A stretch of 64,000 nt of DNA from Pantoea alhagi (GTDB lineage: Bacteria; Pseudomonadota; Gammaproteobacteria; Enterobacterales; Enterobacteriaceae). This document shows positions 59,881-64,000 of the stretch, piece after piece; positions within the stretch are counted from its first letter, which is position 1; each line of letters starts with the position of its first letter. The notes beneath the pieces were generated by a model. It was given only the letters and a program-made list of their open reading frames with translations. It was not told where the DNA came from and ran no database searches. The stretch spans positions 434,001 to 498,000 of the forward strand of contig NZ_CP019706.1 in assembly GCF_002101395.1 (NCBI RefSeq), written 5' to 3'. Position numbers and translations under genes: made by a program.

Positions 59881-60840
59881 ATGAAGAGTTTCAGCTTTGT
59901 CGCAGGCCTGGTGATTTTGCTGGGCCTGATGACCTGGAGTCTGTTTGTCGGCGTTAGCCCGGTTACCTTCTCCCGACTGTGGAGCGATGCGGAAGTGCGC
60001 GACGTTTTCTTTCTCAGTCGCGTGCCGCGCACCCTCGCCCTGCTGCTGGCCGGCAGCGCGGTCAGCGTGGCCGGGCTGATTATGCAGATGCTGACGCAGA
60101 ATCGCTTCGTTGAGCCTTCCATTGCTGGCACCACGCAGTCTGCCAGCCTCGGCCTGCTGCTGGTAATGATCGTCAATCCTGCCGCGCCGGTAATAGTTAA
60201 GATGGGGGTCGCCACGCTGTTTGCGCTGGCAGGCACCGGCCTGTTTTTGCTGGTGCTGCAGCGGATGCGGATTAAAACGCCGCTGATGGTGCCGCTTACC
60301 GGCATTATGCTGGGCGCAATTTTCAGCGCGGTGACCACCTTTCTGGCAATGGAATTCGATCTGCTGCAGTCGCTGGGCGGTTGGGAAGCGGGAGACTTTT
60401 CCGGCGTACTGCAGGGCCGCTACGAGCTGCTGTGGCTGACCGGTATATTAACCGTGCTGGCCTGTGTTATTGCTGACCGCTTTACCGTTGCCGGGATGGG
60501 ACGGGAATTCGCAGTTAACGTCGGCCTGAACTATCGCCAGGTGGTATTTCTCGGTATGGCGATTATTGCGCTGATCAGCGGCGTGGTGATCGTGGTGGTG
60601 GGCGTACTGCCCTTCCTTGGTCTGATCGTACCCAATGTGGTAAGCATGGCCATCGGCGACAACCTGCGCCGCACCATTCCGTGGGTAGCGCTGTGCGGCG
60701 GCGGGCTGGTGGTGTTGTGCGATATTATTGGTCGTTTGATCAGTTTTCCGTGGGAGATCCCGGTTAGCGTGATCCTCGGCTGCCTGGGCGCGGCGATATT
60801 TCTGCTGTTGATTTTAAGGAGCCGCCGTTATGCAGGCTGA
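59881..60840 (+). CDS. Siderophore ABC transporter permease (FatD/CeuB-like)
   Basis: This 319-residue FecCD-family permease has about eight or nine helices. It contains RVPRTLALLLAGSAVSVAGL, MQMLTQNRFVEPSIAGT, and the cytoplasmic GLIVPNVVS loop that contacts the ATPase. It lies 11 nt after the binding-protein gene and overlaps the next permease by 11 nt. With that permease it makes the inner-membrane channel for ferric siderophore. No unusual features. Confidence 0.9.
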   Translation: MKSFSFVAGLVILLGLMTWSLFVGVSPVTFSRLWSDAEVRDVFFLSRVPRTLALLLAGSAVSVAGLIMQMLTQNRFVEPSIAGTTQSASLGLLLVMIVNPAAPVIVKMGVATLFALAGTGLFLLVLQRMRIKTPLMVPLTGIMLGAIFSAVTTFLAMEFDLLQSLGGWEAGDFSGVLQGRYELLWLTGILTVLACVIADRFTVAGMGREFAVNVGLNYRQVVFLGMAIIALISGVVIVVVGVLPFLGLIVPNVVSMAIGDNLRRTIPWVALCGGGLVVLCDIIGRLISFPWEIPVSVILGCLGAAIFLLLILRSRRYAG

Positions 60841-61834
60841 CAGTTCCGTAATGCGACCGGCGCGGCGTGCGCGGCGTCTCTGCTTTGCTACGCCCGCCAG
60901 GCGGTTAATGGGATTAAGCGCGCTGGCGCTGCTCTCCATCGTGCTGTTTATGACCATCAACCTTGGCGGCAATATTGGCTATATTCTGATGCATCGCGGC
61001 CTGATCCTCGCCACTATGCTGCTGGTGGCGTTCGCCTCCGGTATTGCCACGCTGCTGTTTCAAACCGTCACCAACAACCGTATCCTGACCCCTTCGGTAA
61101 TGGGACTGGAGACACTGTTTGTTCTGATCCAGACCATGCTGATCTTTTTTATTGATGCTAACGGCTTAAAGATGCTGGGCACGGTGGGGCAGTTTATCTG
61201 TGAAGCGGCACTGCTGGTGCTGTTTTCCACTTTCCTTTACCGCTGGCTGCTGGGCAGGATCGGTATCAATCTTCATATGGTACTGCTGGTAGGCCTGGTG
61301 TGCGGCACGCTGTTCCGCAGCATTTCCGGTCTGCTGCAGCGTCTGCTGGAGCCGGGCGAATTCGCTATTTTACAAAGCCGTATTTTCGCTACCTTTACCC
61401 GCGCCGCGCCGGAGATCATCGTGATTTCCGCCGTGGCGGTGCTGGCAGTGGCGCTGCTGGTGTGGCGAATGCGTCACAGCCTGGATGTGCTTGCGCTGGG
61501 ACGCGATATGTCGATTGGGCTGGGCGTACCGTGGCGTCGACACGTTACGTTGATTCTGTTGCTGGTCTCACTGCTGGTGGCGCTCTCTACCGCGCTGGTT
61601 GGGCCGCTCACCTTTTTCGGTCTGCTGGTAGCCAACCTGAGCTATCAGCTTATTGGCTCGCATCGTCATCACTATTTGCTGCCCGGCGTGGTGTTAATCG
61701 GCATTATTACACTGGTCGGCGGGCAGGTTATTCTGGAGCGGGTGCTACATATGGCCGGTTCGCTTTCCGTAGTGATTGAATTCGCTGGCGGCGCGCTGTT
61801 CCTCTGGTTTTTGATTAAAAAGGCTGCGGTGTGA
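60830..61834 (+). CDS. Siderophore ABC transporter permease (FatC/CeuC-like)
   Basis: This 334-residue FecCD-family permease begins with a basic, arginine-rich tail of about 25 residues before its first helix. FQTVTNNRILTPSVMGLE and PLTFFGLLVANLSYQL are family features. It is the second subunit of the membrane channel. It overlaps the first permease by 11 nt and the ATPase by 4 nt, showing strong translational coupling. Confidence 0.9.
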   Translation: MQADSSVMRPARRARRLCFATPARRLMGLSALALLSIVLFMTINLGGNIGYILMHRGLILATMLLVAFASGIATLLFQTVTNNRILTPSVMGLETLFVLIQTMLIFFIDANGLKMLGTVGQFICEAALLVLFSTFLYRWLLGRIGINLHMVLLVGLVCGTLFRSISGLLQRLLEPGEFAILQSRIFATFTRAAPEIIVISAVAVLAVALLVWRMRHSLDVLALGRDMSIGLGVPWRRHVTLILLLVSLLVALSTALVGPLTFFGLLVANLSYQLIGSHRHHYLLPGVVLIGIITLVGGQVILERVLHMAGSLSVVIEFAGGALFLWFLIKKAAV

Positions 61835-62589
61835 TTGAAGTTAAAGAGATTTGTAAAAGCTACCAAAACAGCAAAGTGCTGGACCGCATCAGCGAAACCA
61901 TTCCGGCTGGCGGCATTACCTCGATTATCGGCGCTAACGGCGCGGGTAAATCCACGTTGCTGTCGGTGATTAGCCGCCTGCTGACGGCTGACAGCGGCAG
62001 CGTATGGGTAAACGGCCTGGAGGTGGCAAAAACGCCCGATGAGCAGATGGCGAAAGTGCTGTCGGTGCTGCGTCAGGAAAACCACTTTACCAGCCGCCTG
62101 ACGGTAGAAGATTTAGTCGGCTTTGGACGCTATCCCTGGTCTAAGGGGCGGTTAACCGCAGAGGATCATCAGCATATTATTACGGCAATGGCGTTTCTGG
62201 ATCTGCTGCCGCTGAAAGACCGCTATCTGGACCAGCTGTCGGGCGGCCAGCGTCAGCGCGCCTGCGTAGCGATGGTGCTGTGCCAGGATACCGATTATGT
62301 GCTGCTGGATGAACCGCTGAATAATCTGGATATGAAACACAGCGTGGCGATGATGAAACAGCTGCGCCGCGCTGCGGATGAACTGCATAAAACCATTATC
62401 CTGGTGATCCATGATATCAATTTCGCCGCAGCCTATTCCGACCATATCATCGCGATGAAACAGGGCGAGGTACTCTATCGCGGAACGCCGCAGGAAATCA
62501 TGCAACCGGAGATTATCGAAGCGATTTTCGATACTCGTGTGCATATTGAAACCCTGCATGGCCAGCCTGTTGCTATCTACTACCGCTAA
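61831..62589 (+). CDS. Siderophore ABC transporter ATPase (FatE/CeuD-like)
   Basis: This 252-residue ATPase has Walker A GANGAGKST, signature LSGGQRQRA, Walker B LLDEPLNNLD and switch VIHDI. VLSVLRQENHFTSRLTVEDLVGFGR is typical of FepC/YclP-type subunits. It starts with GTG, overlapping the permease stop as GTGA. It powers import of the ferric siderophore by the two permeases. Confidence 0.92.
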   Translation: MIEVKEICKSYQNSKVLDRISETIPAGGITSIIGANGAGKSTLLSVISRLLTADSGSVWVNGLEVAKTPDEQMAKVLSVLRQENHFTSRLTVEDLVGFGRYPWSKGRLTAEDHQHIITAMAFLDLLPLKDRYLDQLSGGQRQRACVAMVLCQDTDYVLLDEPLNNLDMKHSVAMMKQLRRAADELHKTIILVIHDINFAAAYSDHIIAMKQGEVLYRGTPQEIMQPEIIEAIFDTRVHIETLHGQPVAIYYR

Positions 62590-62667
62590 TTTCCGGTTGC
62601 GCCCCCAGACGCAACCGGAAAATGGCAGGCAAAAACGCGTTATCCGCAACGCGCCCGGCCAGCGTGA

Positions 62668-63027
62668 TTACTTGCCTTTATGGGTATTCACCACCTGACC
62701 GATGCCCTTGCCTTGCAGCTCTTCTGCCGGATCGGCAAAGAAATCGATATTGAAATAGGTGTCGTCGGTCAGCAGTTCCACATGGTGCCAGTATTCCGGT
62801 GGGCTGATGCCGAAATGCCCTGCCTCGATCACCACTTCGATTTCCGGCGTTTCGTCATGCTCGCTGGCAAAGCCATAATATTTCACCGCGCCCTGCATCA
62901 CTGAAAGGCGGCCATAAACGCCCTTTTTAGTGTTGTGGTGGGTCAGCAGCGCACGCGGCACGCTCTCTTTATTCCAGAACGGGGTGGAACGGGTATGTAC
63001 AAAATGGGCAGGAATGCGATGTGCCAT
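62668..63027 (-). CDS. YeaR-like DUF1971 protein
   Basis: This 119-residue DUF1971 protein resembles Escherichia YeaR: HFVHTRSTPFWNKESVPRAL-type start, GVYGRLSVMQGAVKYYGFA, PPEYWHHVELLTDDTYFNIDFF. YeaR is induced by nitrate and nitric oxide through NarL and NsrR (established), and its function is not settled. The ATG at 63027 follows AGAGGATTTC; an upstream ATG at 63051 is possible. No neighbouring yoaG-type gene is present. It is related to the N-terminal domain of the tehB product in this window. Confidence 0.86.
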   Translation of the reverse strand: MAHRIPAHFVHTRSTPFWNKESVPRALLTHHNTKKGVYGRLSVMQGAVKYYGFASEHDETPEIEVVIEAGHFGISPPEYWHHVELLTDDTYFNIDFFADPAEELQGKGIGQVVNTHKGK

Positions 63028-63324
63028 GATGAAATCCTCTTGTTTTTTCATTTAATCTTTCTGCTAATGTTTGTTTTGCAACCTCCGTGCCATCCTAGTT
63101 AAGCATTGTATTGTCAACGGGTTACATTATCCGCCGCTACGCCAGATTGTTAAAAAGACCACCCTCAACGCTGTCGATTTGACAGTCAACCGTCTTACTG
63201 ACAATACTTTGCCGCTGGTTAAAGCCTGTACCGCCAGGCATAACCTTGCTGCGCGTTTTACTGTCGGCCCGCGCAACTTCTGTTAAACTGAGCGCCGCAA
63301 ACCCGCCTGATTAGAGATTTTCCC

Positions 63325-64000
63325 GTGACTGCTTTTTCCACCCTGACGCAACTGCCCGCCAGCCAGCTCGATAACCTGCGCGAAATGGGCTTCGATGCCA
63401 TGACGCCCATTCAGGCCGCCTCTCTGCCCGCCATTCTTGACGGTCGCGACGTGCGCGCCCAGGCAAAAACCGGCAGCGGCAAGACCGCTGCGTTTGGGCT
63501 GGGCATCCTGCAACATATTGATACTGCGCAATACCAGACTCAATCGCTGGTGCTGTGCCCTACGCGTGAGCTGGCTGAACAGGTCAGCAATGAGCTGCGT
63601 CGCCTGGCGCGCTTTACGCGCAATATAAAAATTCTGACGCTGTGCGGCGGCCAGCCGGTAGCCGCTCAGCGCGATTCCCTGGTGCATGCGCCGCATATTG
63701 TGGTGGGCACGCCGGGCCGTATTCTCGATCACCTGAAGCGTGAAACGCTGGATCTTTCTCAGCTGCGTTCGCTGGTGCTGGATGAAGCGGACCGCATGCT
63801 GGAGATGGGCTTCCTGGAAGATATGGAAGTGATTGTCAGCCATACGCCGCCGCAGCGTCAGACACTGCTGTTTTCCGCTACCTGGCCGCACGGCATTATT
63901 GCCATCAGCAAGCGTTTTCAGCGTGATGCGCTCTCTATCGCCACGGAAGATGTCACCGAGCTGCCAACCATTGAGCAATACTTTTATGAGGCGAGCAGCC
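63325..64000 (+). CDS. dbpA: ATP-dependent RNA helicase DbpA, N-terminal part (partial)
   Basis: The first 225 residues of DbpA, a DEAD-box helicase for 23S rRNA helix 92 in large-subunit assembly. The Q motif is in FDAMTPIQAASLP, with AKTGSGKTAA (motif I), PTRELAEQV (Ia), TPGR (Ib), DEAD as LDEADRML and SAT in LFSATWP. It starts with GTG (63325), the same as in Escherichia. The C-terminal half, including the rRNA-binding domain, lies beyond the window. A 300-bp gap precedes it. Confidence 0.95.
   Translation, partial: MTAFSTLTQLPASQLDNLREMGFDAMTPIQAASLPAILDGRDVRAQAKTGSGKTAAFGLGILQHIDTAQYQTQSLVLCPTRELAEQVSNELRRLARFTRNIKILTLCGGQPVAAQRDSLVHAPHIVVGTPGRILDHLKRETLDLSQLRSLVLDEADRMLEMGFLEDMEVIVSHTPPQRQTLLFSATWPHGIIAISKRFQRDALSIATEDVTELPTIEQYFYEASS

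Overview
The window looks like chromosomal DNA of an Enterobacterales gammaproteobacterium, most likely a member of the Erwiniaceae (Pantoea, Mixta or Erwinia type). This rests on gene order and recognisable orthologues: rdgC, ppnP, aroM, yaiA, aroL, yaiI, proC and iraP lie in an Escherichia-like neighbourhood, with added genes typical of Erwiniaceae. The genus is inference. No rRNA, tRNA or CRISPR array was seen. Both ends cut genes: rdgC at the left and dbpA at the right.

Layout. 1-6810 holds the rdgC/ppnP/aroM/yaiA/aroL block, a DUF2076 gene, a three-gene reverse operon ending in yaiI, proC and iraP. 7299-13419 holds small stress and envelope genes: a KGG protein, a CspA-family protein, a YmgB/AriR-like protein, a streptothricin-acetyltransferase-like GNAT, an I78-type lipoprotein, a 21-residue membrane peptide, a large CHASE4-PAS-GGDEF-EAL protein and a CPBP protease. 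13541-18511 is a five-gene peptide/nickel-type ABC importer operon. 18567-25239 holds small unknown genes, sad, a YbiV-like phosphatase, a stress-type SDR and a ZapE-like ATPase.

The accessory part begins at 26028. First is a 1268-residue fusion of a glycoside hydrolase, a glycosyltransferase and an FAD oxidoreductase. Next is a two-gene overlapping module, a HAM1/RdgB-like protein with a degenerate active site followed by a SIR2-like protein. This arrangement matches the KomB-KomC half of the Kongming anti-phage system, but no deaminase (KomA) gene is nearby. A truncated Rpn-family gene follows, bounded by 13-bp direct repeats at the SIR2 stop codon. Then come an MFS-GH31 alpha-glycosidase operon, the nitric oxide detoxification locus (norR divergent from norV-norW-tehB, with a sigma-54 promoter), and a 15-kb contact-dependent inhibition locus read right to left: cdiB, cdiA (3779 residues), cdiI, an orphan barnase-like CdiA-CT and its barstar-like immunity gene. 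The right end carries a Fur-box-flanked iron-siderophore locus (FepA-like receptor and a divergent four-gene ABC importer), a YeaR-like DUF1971 gene and dbpA.

How parts work together. norV/norW reduce nitric oxide under NorR control. tehB, which carries an N-terminal DUF1971 domain, lies 14 nt downstream and probably shares the transcript. The catecholate receptor passes ferric siderophore to the lipoprotein and ABC permeases. The CDI locus shows modular exchange: low-GC islands mark the probable receptor-binding segment and the toxin end, and a displaced toxin/immunity pair is retained downstream. The strongest lead for a little-described system is the HAM1-SIR2 pair at 29990-31341.
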